Assembly (NCBI GenBank): GCA_964581565.1
Contig: CAZOOZ010000007.1
Span: 1-64,000, forward strand
DNA length: 64,000 nt
Reading direction: 5' to 3'
From: UBA1433 sp964581565
GTDB taxonomy: Bacteria; Bacillota; Clostridia; Eubacteriales; UBA1433
The position numbers and the translations under genes are program-made. Below are positions 52,121-59,657 of the stretch, piece after piece; positions within the stretch are counted from its first letter, which is position 1; every line of letters starts with the position of its first letter. Under the pieces are notes generated by a model. It was given only the letters and a program-made list of their open reading frames with translations. It was not told the origin of the DNA and did no database searches.

Positions 52121-52954
52121 TTACTTAGCATTTCTTCTTCTTGTTATATATTTATCCGAAGGTTTGTTTTTCTTTCTTGTTTTGTAGCCCAATGTCGGCT
52201 GACCCCAAGGGGTCACAGGCGCCGGTCTTCCAATCGGTGCTCTTCCCTCACCGCCGCCATGCGGATGGTCGACAGGATTCATAACGACACCACGAACCGT
52301 TGGACGAACACCCATGTGTCTTTTTCTTCCGGCTTTACCGATCGAGATGTTTTCATGATCCAAGTTGCCAACCTGGCCGATCGTGGCCCTGCATTCTTTT
52401 CTTACAACTCTAACTTCTCCGCTTGGCATCCTAAGCGTTGCATATTTACCTTCTTTTGCCATCAGCTGAACAAAGACTCCGGCCGAACGAGCCATTTGCG
52501 CTCCTTTGCCGGCTTTGAGCTCTATATTATGAATAACTGTGCCGACGGGTATATTTTCCAGCGGAAGACAATTTCCTACTTTGATATCGGCATTTTCTCC
52601 GCTTTCAACAATATCGCCTACTTTAAGGCCGTTTGGGGCCAAAATATATCGTTTATCACCGTCCGCATAAAACAGCAATGCAATATTTGCGCTTCTGTTC
52701 GGATCGTATTCGATCGCGTTTACGGTTGCTTTTACGCCGTCTTTTTCTCTTTTAAAATCAATAATTCTATATTTTCTTTTTTCACCGCCGCCTTGGTGAC
52801 GAACTGTAATGCGTCCGTATGTGTTTCTGCCGCCATTTTTTGAAATACTTGTAACAAGCGATTTTTCGGGCGTGGTCTTTGTTATTTCTTCAAACGTAGA
52901 AACTGTCATGCTTCTTCTGCCCGGCGACGTCGGTTTATATTTTTTAATACCCAT
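52121..52954 (-). CDS. rplB: 50S ribosomal protein L2
   Basis: A 277-residue core protein needed for peptidyl transfer. MGIKKYKPTSPGRRSMTV, the DFKREKDGVKATVNAIEYDPNR segment and the C-terminal NPVDHPHGGGEGRAPIG with the key histidine are present. The Met at 52954 is preceded by GGAGG at nine bases; the ATG six bases upstream is too close to that site. Confidence 0.97.
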   Translation of the reverse strand: MGIKKYKPTSPGRRSMTVSTFEEITKTTPEKSLVTSISKNGGRNTYGRITVRHQGGGEKRKYRIIDFKREKDGVKATVNAIEYDPNRSANIALLFYADGDKRYILAPNGLKVGDIVESGENADIKVGNCLPLENIPVGTVIHNIELKAGKGAQMARSAGVFVQLMAKEGKYATLRMPSGEVRVVRKECRATIGQVGNLDHENISIGKAGRKRHMGVRPTVRGVVMNPVDHPHGGGEGRAPIGRPAPVTPWGQPTLGYKTRKKNKPSDKYITRRRNAK

Positions 52955-52994
52955 AGTCATCTACCTCCATCATTTTACTGTCTAAAACCAAGGC

Positions 52995-53285
52995 TTATAA
53001 GTTTTCAAAAAGTTTGATTTCTTTGCTTTCAGGTTTTAATTTTATAATTGCTTTTTTCCAGCTTGCTCTTCTGCCTTCATTTCTGCCCATTCTTTTCAAT
53101 TTGCCTTGTATATTCATCACGCTAACTTTTTCTACTTTTACATCAAATATTTCTTCGATCGCATCTTTTATCTGATATTTATTGGCATTTTTGTCTACTT
53201 TAAAAGTATATTTTTTGTCTTCGGTTTGCGTCATGCTTCTTTCGGTTACAATCGGGTTTAAGATAATATCATGAGGATTATTCAT
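52995..53285 (-). CDS. rplW: 50S ribosomal protein L23
   Basis: A 96-residue exit-tunnel protein, dock for trigger factor. NPIVTERSMTQTEDKKYTFKVDKNANK and MNIQGKLKRMGRNEGRRASWKKAI are typical. Its ATG overlaps the rplD stop (TAATG), with GAGGAGG ten bases upstream. Confidence 0.97.
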   Translation of the reverse strand: MNNPHDIILNPIVTERSMTQTEDKKYTFKVDKNANKYQIKDAIEEIFDVKVEKVSVMNIQGKLKRMGRNEGRRASWKKAIIKLKPESKEIKLFENL

Positions 53286-53905
53286 TAACAATACACCTCC
53301 TCAATTTTTTTAAGTGCATCAACCGTCAGTATCAATTGGTCAAATTTAAGCATGTCATACGTATTGATCGTATTAACCAAAGATGTCTGCACTTTTTGTA
53401 TATTGTTCGCGCTTCGTACAATATTTTCATCTTTTTTGTCAAGGACGATTAATGCTTTTGGAGCATTCAGCGTTTTTAGTATCGCTACCATTTCTTTTGT
53501 TTTAGCTTCTTGCATTTCCAATTTATCTAAAACAATTAATTCATTTGCATTATATTTCGCGGAAAAAACGCTTTTCATTGCAAGTCTTTTCATCTTTTTA
53601 TTTACTTGCTGTGTATAGTCTCTCGGTTTCGGCGCAAAAATCATTCCTCCACCCGTGAACAACGGATTGCGCAGAGAACCTGTTCTTGCACGCCCTGTCC
53701 CTTTTTGTCTCCATGGTTTTCTTCCGCCTCCGCGAACTTCACTTCTGGTTTTTGCTGATTGAGTTCCCTGACGTTTATTTGCAAGCTGTGCTACAATCAC
53801 TTGATGCACAACCGCTTCGTTAGGCTCAATACCAAATATTTCATCACTAAGTGTTATTTCGTCTACTTTTTCACCTTTTATGTTTAAAACATCAATTTTC
53901 GGCAT
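53285..53905 (-). CDS. rplD: 50S ribosomal protein L4
   Basis: A 206-residue tunnel protein; in E. coli it also represses the S10 operon. The long loop TRSEVRGGGRKPWRQKGTGRARTGS and FAPKPRDYTQQVNKKMKRLAMKS are diagnostic. It is a candidate ligand for the structured leader ahead of rpsJ, but L4-type control in Clostridia is not established. Confidence 0.97.
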   Translation of the reverse strand: MPKIDVLNIKGEKVDEITLSDEIFGIEPNEAVVHQVIVAQLANKRQGTQSAKTRSEVRGGGRKPWRQKGTGRARTGSLRNPLFTGGGMIFAPKPRDYTQQVNKKMKRLAMKSVFSAKYNANELIVLDKLEMQEAKTKEMVAILKTLNAPKALIVLDKKDENIVRSANNIQKVQTSLVNTINTYDMLKFDQLILTVDALKKIEEVYC

Positions 53906-53943
53906 CTTTTTATCTCCTTCCTGAATTCTATTTTTAGAGAGCG

Positions 53944-54570
53944 TTATTTAACAGTTTCTCTGATTGCCACAACGCTGCCTCTTACACCAGGAACTGCCCC
54001 CTTTACCAATAATACATTTTTATCCGTGTCTACTTTTATTACTTCAAGATTCAACACTGTAGAACGAACATTTCCCATTTGTCCCGGAAGTTTTTTGCCT
54101 TTAAGCACTCTCGACGGAGTAGCTGCCGCACCCATTGATCCTGCTTTTCTGTGATATTTAGAACCATGGGCCATGGGTCCTCTTGAAAATCCATGTCTTT
54201 TGATACCGCCTTGATATCCTTTTCCTTTACTTGTCCCAGTGATATCGACTTTGTCACCGGCTTGGAAAATATCAACTTTCACTTCATCTGCCAAGCTGTA
54301 TTCCTGCGCATTGTCAAATTTCATTTCTTTCAAGACTTTTTTCGGCGTAACGCCGGATTTTTCATGATGCCCTTTTTGGCATTTATTTGTTCTGTTTTCT
54401 TTTTTATCATCAAATCCTAATTGGACTGCACTGTAACCGTCATTTTCGACAGTTTTTACTTGCACTACCGCGCAAGGTCCAGCTTTGATAACTGTCACAG
54501 GTACCATTGTGCCTTCATCTGTAAAAACCTGTGTCATACCCATTTTTGTGCCTATAATTGCTTTTTTCAT
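53944..54570 (-). CDS. rplC: 50S ribosomal protein L3
   Basis: A 208-residue protein near the peptidyl-transferase centre. AIIGTKMGMTQVFTDEGTMVPVTVI and GTSKGKGYQGGIKRHGFSRGPMAHGSK are typical. Confidence 0.97.
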   Translation of the reverse strand: MKKAIIGTKMGMTQVFTDEGTMVPVTVIKAGPCAVVQVKTVENDGYSAVQLGFDDKKENRTNKCQKGHHEKSGVTPKKVLKEMKFDNAQEYSLADEVKVDIFQAGDKVDITGTSKGKGYQGGIKRHGFSRGPMAHGSKYHRKAGSMGAAATPSRVLKGKKLPGQMGNVRSTVLNLEVIKVDTDKNVLLVKGAVPGVRGSVVAIRETVK

Positions 54571-54618
54571 TCCTAAACTACCTCCTGATTAGCGGATTAT
54601 TTTTGCAAATAATCATAA

Positions 54619-54927
54619 TTACAGCTTGACCTCAATATCCACACCCGCCGGCAAATCTAGTCTCATTAACGCGTCTACTGTTTTTTGCGAGGGGTTCAGT
54701 ATATCAATAAGTCTCTTATGTGTTCGAATTTCAAATTGTTCCCTTGAATCTTTATACTTGTGAACCGCTCTTAAAATTGTGACCACTTCTTTTTCCGTAG
54801 GCAACGGAATCGGGCCGGATATTTCTGCATTGGTGCGTTTTGCTGTCTCTACAATTTTTTTAGCCGATTGGTCGATCAACATGTGATCGTATGCTTTTAG
54901 CCTTATTCTTATTTTTTGTGCTGCCAT
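54619..54927 (-). CDS. rpsJ: 30S ribosomal protein S10
   Basis: A 102-residue small-subunit head protein, also NusE in antitermination. RIRLKAYDHMLIDQSAKKIVETAKRT, GPIPLPTEKE and the C-terminal LRLDLPAGVDIEVKL-type end (MRLDLPAGVDIEVKL) are diagnostic. First gene of the S10 cluster; no tuf or fusA gene precedes it. Confidence 0.97.
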   Translation of the reverse strand: MAAQKIRIRLKAYDHMLIDQSAKKIVETAKRTNAEISGPIPLPTEKEVVTILRAVHKYKDSREQFEIRTHKRLIDILNPSQKTVDALMRLDLPAGVDIEVKL

Positions 54928-54937
54928 ATTTTCCTCC

Positions 54938-55121
54938 TTAAAACTACAATTAATACAAGTTTTTCAGAGCGTTTTCTCATACACTCCCCCGGGTGTTCAC
55001 TTTCTTTTTTTAAATGAAAATATATGAGAAATTTTTTCGCCCGATTACTTCTGCGGACATACTCTGCGGAAATTACCCGCCCACGGCGGCAACCTCCCGC
55101 TTCTTCGCATAAAATTACAGC
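54938..55121 (-). promoter_or_regulatory. Structured 5' leader of the S10 operon
   Basis: About 190 bases of untranslated leader between the promoter and rpsJ, much richer in GC than its surroundings. On the minus strand it contains AGCGGGAGGTTGCCGCC, GGGCGGGTAATTTCCGC, TATGTCCGCAGAAGTAATC and ACACCCGGGGGAGTGT. GCGG and CCGC segments can pair in several ways. The position suggests an autoregulatory leader; I cannot name the motif. The rest of 54928-55293 holds the promoter and AT-rich sequence without a gene. Confidence 0.55.
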
Positions 55122-55127
55122 TTAATA

Positions 55128-55156
55128 AGATTACACTATTTTTTCTATAAATGCAA
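55128..55156 (-). promoter_or_regulatory. Promoter for the S10 ribosomal cluster
   Basis: Minus-strand TTGCAT (55156-55151) and TAATCT (55133-55128) separated by 17 bases, with an AT-rich tract upstream that could act as an UP element. Both boxes are imperfect. Confidence 0.5.
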
Positions 55157-55293
55157 GTGTTTTTTTGATATTTTTTATTTTTATTGTTTAATTGACATAA
55201 AAAACAACGTTCTTATAAATATTATTTAAAATTTACAGATAATACAGCAAAAATATCCGTATTGCTGCTATTAAAAAGTAAAAAATAAAATAT

Positions 55294-56562
55294 TCATTTT
55301 ATTTTCCTGCACTCCAAATAAAATCTTTTATCGATGGCATGCCCGATCGAAAAACTCTTTTTCGGGAAAGTGCCGCTGCTCATAATGGATGTGAACAGCT
55401 CGGATTTCTGCATTTTGGGAAGCATAATCCCCGCGCAGGATGGCCGGTCAGCCATTTCCATCGCGCTTTTATCATCGTGGATATAATCTATTTTCCCGCC
55501 GTTTGACGCTATGTAGCTTTGGCAGAATTCATCCGCAAGGCCGATTACTTCGCCGATTGCAAGGCCCTTTACAGCATATTCTTTCACTTCTTTTGAAGTA
55601 ATGAATTTAATTGTATGTACACTATCGACATCTTTACTTTTAGCAGAGAAAAATTTTTCCGCTTCAGAAATAAAATCGGCGGTATTTGTATCAAAAAGCA
55701 CTCTGTGAATCGGCTCAAACATAATAGACGGATCATGAATATTGACAAGCTCTACCAAACTGAATCTTGCGGGATGTGTTCTTTTTTGCTCTTTTGATAA
55801 GGTGGATTTTATATTCTCCCAGCAAACCTTGGCTGTAGCCAGACTGTGATTACCGTCTCCTACCGCAAAAATAACGGGAGATTTTATTTCTTTTCCATAT
55901 TTATTTACAAGAACATCTTGATTTGAAAGACGATCGATTGCTTGTTGGATCTGTGAGATTTTTTCTGTTACATTCCATCCTTTAATATGTCCGCCGCCGC
56001 CTATAAGATCAAAATCATATAATTTATTATCCGTATCATTACAGGTTTTCGCAAGCGGTTCTATTACCGTGTAATCGGGATCATCGATAAAAACAACTAC
56101 ATGCGGCATTTCTATCGGAGCATCTTTACGAACTTCTACTCTTGGCGGCAGGCGGTCTTCGATCGTTTTTTCTGTTGCGCGTACGGGTGCTATTGATCCT
56201 TCATGGTAATCATAATATTCAAGATCCAACGTGCCCATCAATCCTTTTCTTACACTTCCGTTTGCGAGGGTTCGCTCTACGTAAATGTATGCATCCTTCA
56301 ATACTTCAAAGATGCCTTCACTAAGATATTTTCGCATAGTTTTGTTTGCTTTTTTTGCCTCTTGCCTTGTATCTTTGATCCCAAGATAAGCTTCGGGAAA
56401 CATTAATCTTAGAGCAGATGGGGCAAGCCCTATTTCTTGATCAAGTCCGTCCCAGTATTGTTTTTGCGACGAATATTGATCGCATGCAATAACGCTCCAT
56501 AAACACATATCCACATTGCGCGGAACACATATATCTGCAGGTAAAAACACTTTATTTATCAA
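55294..56562 (-). CDS. DUF1015-family protein
   Basis: A 422-residue cytoplasmic protein of the DUF1015 family (COG4198-like). Family features are the N-terminal VIACDQYSSQKQYWDGL, the central RVEVRKDAPIEMPHVV, VFAVGDGNHSLATAK-type motif (VIFAVGDGNHSLATA) and THPARFSLVELVNIHD. The GDGNHSLATAK segment is the most conserved part and may be a nucleotide or metal site, but no biochemical role is established. The gene is transcribed toward the S10 promoter region from a separate unit, 67 bases downstream of a HAD phosphatase gene. Confidence 0.85.
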   Translation of the reverse strand: MINKVFLPADICVPRNVDMCLWSVIACDQYSSQKQYWDGLDQEIGLAPSALRLMFPEAYLGIKDTRQEAKKANKTMRKYLSEGIFEVLKDAYIYVERTLANGSVRKGLMGTLDLEYYDYHEGSIAPVRATEKTIEDRLPPRVEVRKDAPIEMPHVVVFIDDPDYTVIEPLAKTCNDTDNKLYDFDLIGGGGHIKGWNVTEKISQIQQAIDRLSNQDVLVNKYGKEIKSPVIFAVGDGNHSLATAKVCWENIKSTLSKEQKRTHPARFSLVELVNIHDPSIMFEPIHRVLFDTNTADFISEAEKFFSAKSKDVDSVHTIKFITSKEVKEYAVKGLAIGEVIGLADEFCQSYIASNGGKIDYIHDDKSAMEMADRPSCAGIMLPKMQKSELFTSIMSSGTFPKKSFSIGHAIDKRFYLECRKIK

Positions 56563-56629
56563 GCCCTTCTTCTCCTTTATTTCTTACTTCTTAGATAATA
56601 AGGTATTATGTTTTTTAAAATAGCTATAT

Positions 56630-57316
56630 TCAAATGACTGCCGCTTTGTTTTCGCTGATTTTTATCTCTTCCAAAAAAGACAGGATTTCAACAGCCGTAT
56701 CGACAACAGCATTTGCAGGCAATTCTTCGAGGATTTTTTTATCTCTAAACCCCCAGCTCACAAGAATGCAGTCCATCTGCGCATTTTGCGCCGTCTGGCT
56801 ATCTACTTCGGAGTCCCCTATGTAGGCAGCCTTTTCTTTCAGGCTGCCCAGTTGCTTCAGTGCCTGCAACACCATGTCGGCATAAGGCTTTCTGCGCACT
56901 TTCTCCTGTTGGCCGATAGCAACTTTGATATAATGCTGAAAATATTTCTGAGTCAGCTCTTCCACTGCCGCCTGATTTTTATTTGAAACAATGGCCATCT
57001 TGTACCCCAGGATTTTTAAATCACTCAATAACTGCACCACGCCCGCATACGGCTTTGTTGTATGATCACAATGATTTGTGTAATACTCTCTGAAATCTTT
57101 AAAAATATTCTGTAATTCATCTTCATCCAAAGGTTCGGCAATGGAGCGTTGAAGTAATTTCATCATGCCGTTGCCAACATTTCGCCTCACATCCTGAAGA
57201 CTCTGAATCGGATAGCCATATTTGTTCATGATATAATTAATGCTGTTCGCCAAGTCTTCCAGCGTATACAGCAATGTGCCGTCTAAGTCAAAAATGATTG
57301 TATCATATTTTTTCAT
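56630..57316 (-). CDS. HAD-superfamily hydrolase (phosphoglycolate phosphatase / PpaX-like)
   Basis: A 228-residue HAD-IA phosphatase. Motif I FDLDGTLLYT (nucleophile Asp near residue 10), motif II IVSNKN, motif III Lys near KVRRKPYADMV and motif IV YIGDSEVDSQTAQNA are all in order, with a helical cap between motif I and II. The subgroup dephosphorylates phosphoglycolate, pyrophosphate or nucleotides. No ribosome-binding site stronger than AGAAAGCAAG is seen before the ATG. Confidence 0.85.
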   Translation of the reverse strand: MKKYDTIIFDLDGTLLYTLEDLANSINYIMNKYGYPIQSLQDVRRNVGNGMMKLLQRSIAEPLDEDELQNIFKDFREYYTNHCDHTTKPYAGVVQLLSDLKILGYKMAIVSNKNQAAVEELTQKYFQHYIKVAIGQQEKVRRKPYADMVLQALKQLGSLKEKAAYIGDSEVDSQTAQNAQMDCILVSWGFRDKKILEELPANAVVDTAVEILSFLEEIKISENKAAVI

Positions 57317-57435
57317 ATTTTTATCTTGCTTTCTTTATTTCAATATTACTCCTACATTTTTTAAATTATTTTGTATTGAGGTTCCTTATTTTATCATATT
57401 TTTTATAAATACAAAAACAATATTGCAAATAAAAA

Positions 57436-57462
57436 AAGATCGGCAATGCATTTGCCGATCTT
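57436..57462 (-). terminator. Terminator after collagen-like gene 1
   Basis: Perfect 11-base-pair stem AAGATCGGCAA and complement, loop of five, T-run of seven on the minus strand. Confidence 0.9.
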
Positions 57463-57471
57463 GCAATTTTT

Positions 57472-58401
57472 TTAATCCGCCGAAGGAGTAAATATGATGA
57501 GATTCATATTCCTGTTGACTGCATCAGCCGAAGTAATATTTGTCGCAGCCGTGACGATCACCCGAACATCATATGTTGATGTAGTTGTAGATACCGCTGT
57601 GTCGACATATGTGCCGGCTACAGGTATGCTAAGCGTGCCAAAATTGGAATTCATTGTCATAACAGTCTTCGTATTGATCAATGTTGCTCCCCTGTAGAGC
57701 CTTATTTCAGCAATGAAGTTGCTACTGGCCGTTACTACCGGCTGCAATTCTAATGAATAGTCTATTTTTACATCATCGCCGATTGTTACCGCAGAGGTCA
57801 CCGATGCTACCGTTGTTTCGGTAGATAGTGGCGGAAATACATCAATAGATCCGCTATTATTATAGTATGCCAATGTTCCTCCGCCTTCACCCGCCGGCCC
57901 TGTGGCTCCGGTTGCACCTGTCGGCCCTGTGGCTCCATCGGCGCCATCGGCTCCGGTTGCTCCTGTAGCACCTGTGGCTCCATCGGCTCCGGTTGCACCT
58001 GTGGCACCCGCTGCTCCCACTTCACCTTGTATGCCTTGCGTGCCCGTGGCTCCTGTCGGACCCGTTGCTCCCGTCGGACCCGTAACCCCTGTCGGACCTG
58101 TTGCCCCGGCTATTCCGGTCGGACCTGTAGGCCCTGTAGCTCCCGCGCCTGTGGCTCCCGTGGCTCCATCGGCGCCTGCCGTCCCGGCAGTTCCTTTAGC
58201 GCCCTGCGCTCCCGCAGATCCTGCTACGCCTGTAGCACCTGTCTCACCCGTTGCTCCCGTCGGGCCTGTCGGCCCCGTGGCTCCGATCACTGTTGTCTGA
58301 TCAGAGGTCGTTGACGATGAGGAAGATGGTGTACATGCGCATGCCAGCAAGGCAAGTATTGTTATTACAATAAATAATGCCATAAATCTTTTCTTTTTCA
58401 A
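57472..58401 (-). CDS. Collagen-like lipoprotein with C-terminal beta-rich head domain
   Basis: A 309-residue surface protein. The N terminus is a lipoprotein signal (MKKKRFMALFIVITILALLA, then Cys21 in a LLAC lipobox), a Ser/Thr linker (22-38), and a collagen-like stalk of about 45 Gly-x-y triplets (about 40-174) rich in GAT, GPT and GAD, with one register break near residue 86. The head (about 176-309) is Thr/Ser/Val-rich and probably a beta-sandwich; I do not recognise it. GPT/GAT triplets are the glycosylated units in Bacillus BclA. The coding DNA is far richer in GC than its surroundings. Its stalk DNA and promoter are nearly identical to those of the neighbouring collagen-like gene, showing recent duplication. 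Confidence 0.85.
   Translation of the reverse strand: MKKKRFMALFIVITILALLACACTPSSSSSTTSDQTTVIGATGPTGPTGATGETGATGVAGSAGAQGAKGTAGTAGADGATGATGAGATGPTGPTGIAGATGPTGVTGPTGATGPTGATGTQGIQGEVGAAGATGATGADGATGATGATGADGADGATGPTGATGATGPAGEGGGTLAYYNNSGSIDVFPPLSTETTVASVTSAVTIGDDVKIDYSLELQPVVTASSNFIAEIRLYRGATLINTKTVMTMNSNFGTLSIPVAGTYVDTAVSTTTSTYDVRVIVTAATNITSADAVNRNMNLIIFTPSAD
57896..57987. repeat. 92-base direct repeat in stalk, copy 1
   Basis: Identical base for base with 59089-59180 in the second collagen-like gene. Encodes Gly-x-y triplets next to each head domain. Confidence 0.85.
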
Positions 58402-58454
58402 ACGCTTTCACCTCTTTTTTGTATTACTTATCGTTTTTATTGCAAATTTATATT

Positions 58455-58509
58455 ACAATCATAACAAAGGATGATTGCAAAAGCAAATATTTGTTGAAAA
58501 GTGTTTGAA
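58455..58509 (-). promoter_or_regulatory. Promoter of collagen-like gene 1 (repeated element, copy 1)
   Basis: A 55-base element identical to 59472-59526. On the minus strand it has -35 TTGCTT (58486-58481) and -10 TATGAT (58463-58458) with a 17-base spacer. It lies about 57 bases before the start codon of gene 1. Confidence 0.65.
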
Positions 58510-58608
58510 TTTTTTTAAAATAAAAATATATTGTCGATATGTTTTCATTATTATATTGTTATTCAAACAATAAATTTTCAATCTTAATGAAATGCCGTAC
58601 ATAAAAAA

Positions 58609-58632
58609 TGAGCCGTCTTTAAAGACGGCTCA
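58609..58632 (-). terminator. Terminator after collagen-like gene 2
   Basis: A perfect 24-base palindrome with arms TGAGCCGTCTTT, followed on the minus strand by a T-run of six. It lies between the stop of gene 2 and the promoter of gene 1, so the two genes are transcribed separately. Confidence 0.85.
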
Positions 58633-58679
58633 AATCATTTTAAAATTATAATTTAATGAACTATCAAAATCTGTTGCTT

Positions 58680-59371
58680 TTAGGATAATAAAACTATATT
58701 CAACTGCGCTCCGACACTAGGCGCTAAATCCATTGTAAAAGGTATTGCCGAATTATTTCGCAGTGTTATGACATCTCCCGCGGCAAGGGTCAACATTGCA
58801 GACCCTGATACTTCACCGGTTGAAACTAACGCCATCGTATTTGTAGAAACGTCTACCGTGCCATTTACGGCTAGCGCAAGCGCAGCACCGACTCCTGCCG
58901 TAATATTTATTTTATATGTAATGAGATATGTACCTTCTGTGGGCACCGTAACACTTACTGTGCCTGCCGTATGCGTGATCCCGCTCAATGGTCCGTTGTT
59001 ACTGAAAGGCACATCGGCTCCGGCGGGAAGAGTCGCATCTGATGCAAGCTGATAAACATATCCGAATGTTGTAACTCCCGCACCTGTCGGCCCTGTGGCT
59101 CCGGTTGCACCTGTCGGCCCTGTGGCTCCATCGGCGCCATCGGCTCCGGTTGCTCCTGTAGCACCTGTGGCTCCATCGGCGCCATCGGCTCCGGTTGCAC
59201 CTGTAGCACCCGCCGCGCCCACTTCACCTTGTATGCCTTGCGCACCTGTGGTTCCTGTCGCACCTGTAGTGCCTGTCTCACCCGTCGGGCCTGTAGGCCC
59301 TGTTGCACCCGCTGCGCCCACTTCACCTTGTATGCCTTGCGTGCCCGTGGCTCCTGTCGGACCCGTTGCTC
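58680..59371 (-). CDS. Collagen-like protein with BclA-type C-terminal domain, 5' part lost in assembly gap
   Basis: Only the 3' part is visible. Reading the minus strand from the gap edge, about 30 Gly-x-y triplets (GPT, GAT, GAD, GIQGEVGAA) lead to a C-terminal domain of about 130 residues (FGYVYQLASDATLPAG to AQLNIVLLS) with alternating hydrophobic strands, like the TNF/C1q-like head of BclA exosporium proteins (ITHTAGTVSVTVPTEGTYLI; LTLAAGDVITLRNN). The start codon and any signal peptide fall inside the 100 N. By analogy with gene 1 it may be a lipoprotein, but that is inference. The open frame continuing through the gap to 59573 is not the true start. Confidence 0.8.
59089..59180. repeat. 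92-base direct repeat in stalk, copy 2
   Basis: Identical to 57896-57987. After it, copy 2 has nine extra bases (one more triplet repeat) before the two genes align again. Confidence 0.85.
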
Positions 59372-59471
59372 NNNNNNNNNNNNNNNNNNNNNNNNNNNNN
59401 NNNNNNNNNNNNNNNNNNNNNNNNNNNNNNNNNNNNNNNNNNNNNNNNNNNNNNNNNNNNNNNNNNNNNNN
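59372..59471. other. Assembly gap of 100 N
   Basis: Exactly 100 N, a conventional placeholder, so the true length is unknown. Both edges are sequence also found in collagen-like gene 1 (stalk on the left, promoter on the right), so the assembly most likely broke on the repeat. Confidence 0.97.
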
Positions 59472-59526
59472 ACAATCATAACAAAGGATGATTGCAAAAG
59501 CAAATATTTGTTGAAAAGTGTTTGAA
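59472..59526 (-). promoter_or_regulatory. Promoter of collagen-like gene 2 (repeated element, copy 2)
   Basis: The 55-base element shared with 58455-58509, with -35 TTGCTT (59503-59498) and -10 TATGAT (59480-59475). The gene start it serves is hidden in the adjacent gap. Confidence 0.65.
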
Positions 59527-59657
59527 AAATTTTTTAAATGTATATATATTTGATACAATATTGAATATTGCAAAAATATATAGTACCATGAATTAAAATC
59601 TTATTCACTATATTATCTTGTTAAAATTTATCAATTTATAATAAAGGAGTGCTGTGA

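Noticed and set aside
57902..58300. Pro/Ala/Val-rich open frame on the plus strand opposite collagen-like gene 1 (similar frame at 59095-59481)
   Set aside because: It is the antisense of Gly-x-y coding DNA, which always gives Pro-Val-Ala repeats; it lacks a ribosome-binding site.
57896..59371. Regular repeats that might be a CRISPR array
   Set aside because: The period is 9 bases in frame with Gly-x-y coding and there are no unique spacers of constant length.
59372..59573. Open frame running through the N gap to an upstream Met at 59573
   Set aside because: Codons of N cannot be stop codons, so the frame is artificial; the promoter of the gene lies inside that supposed coding part.
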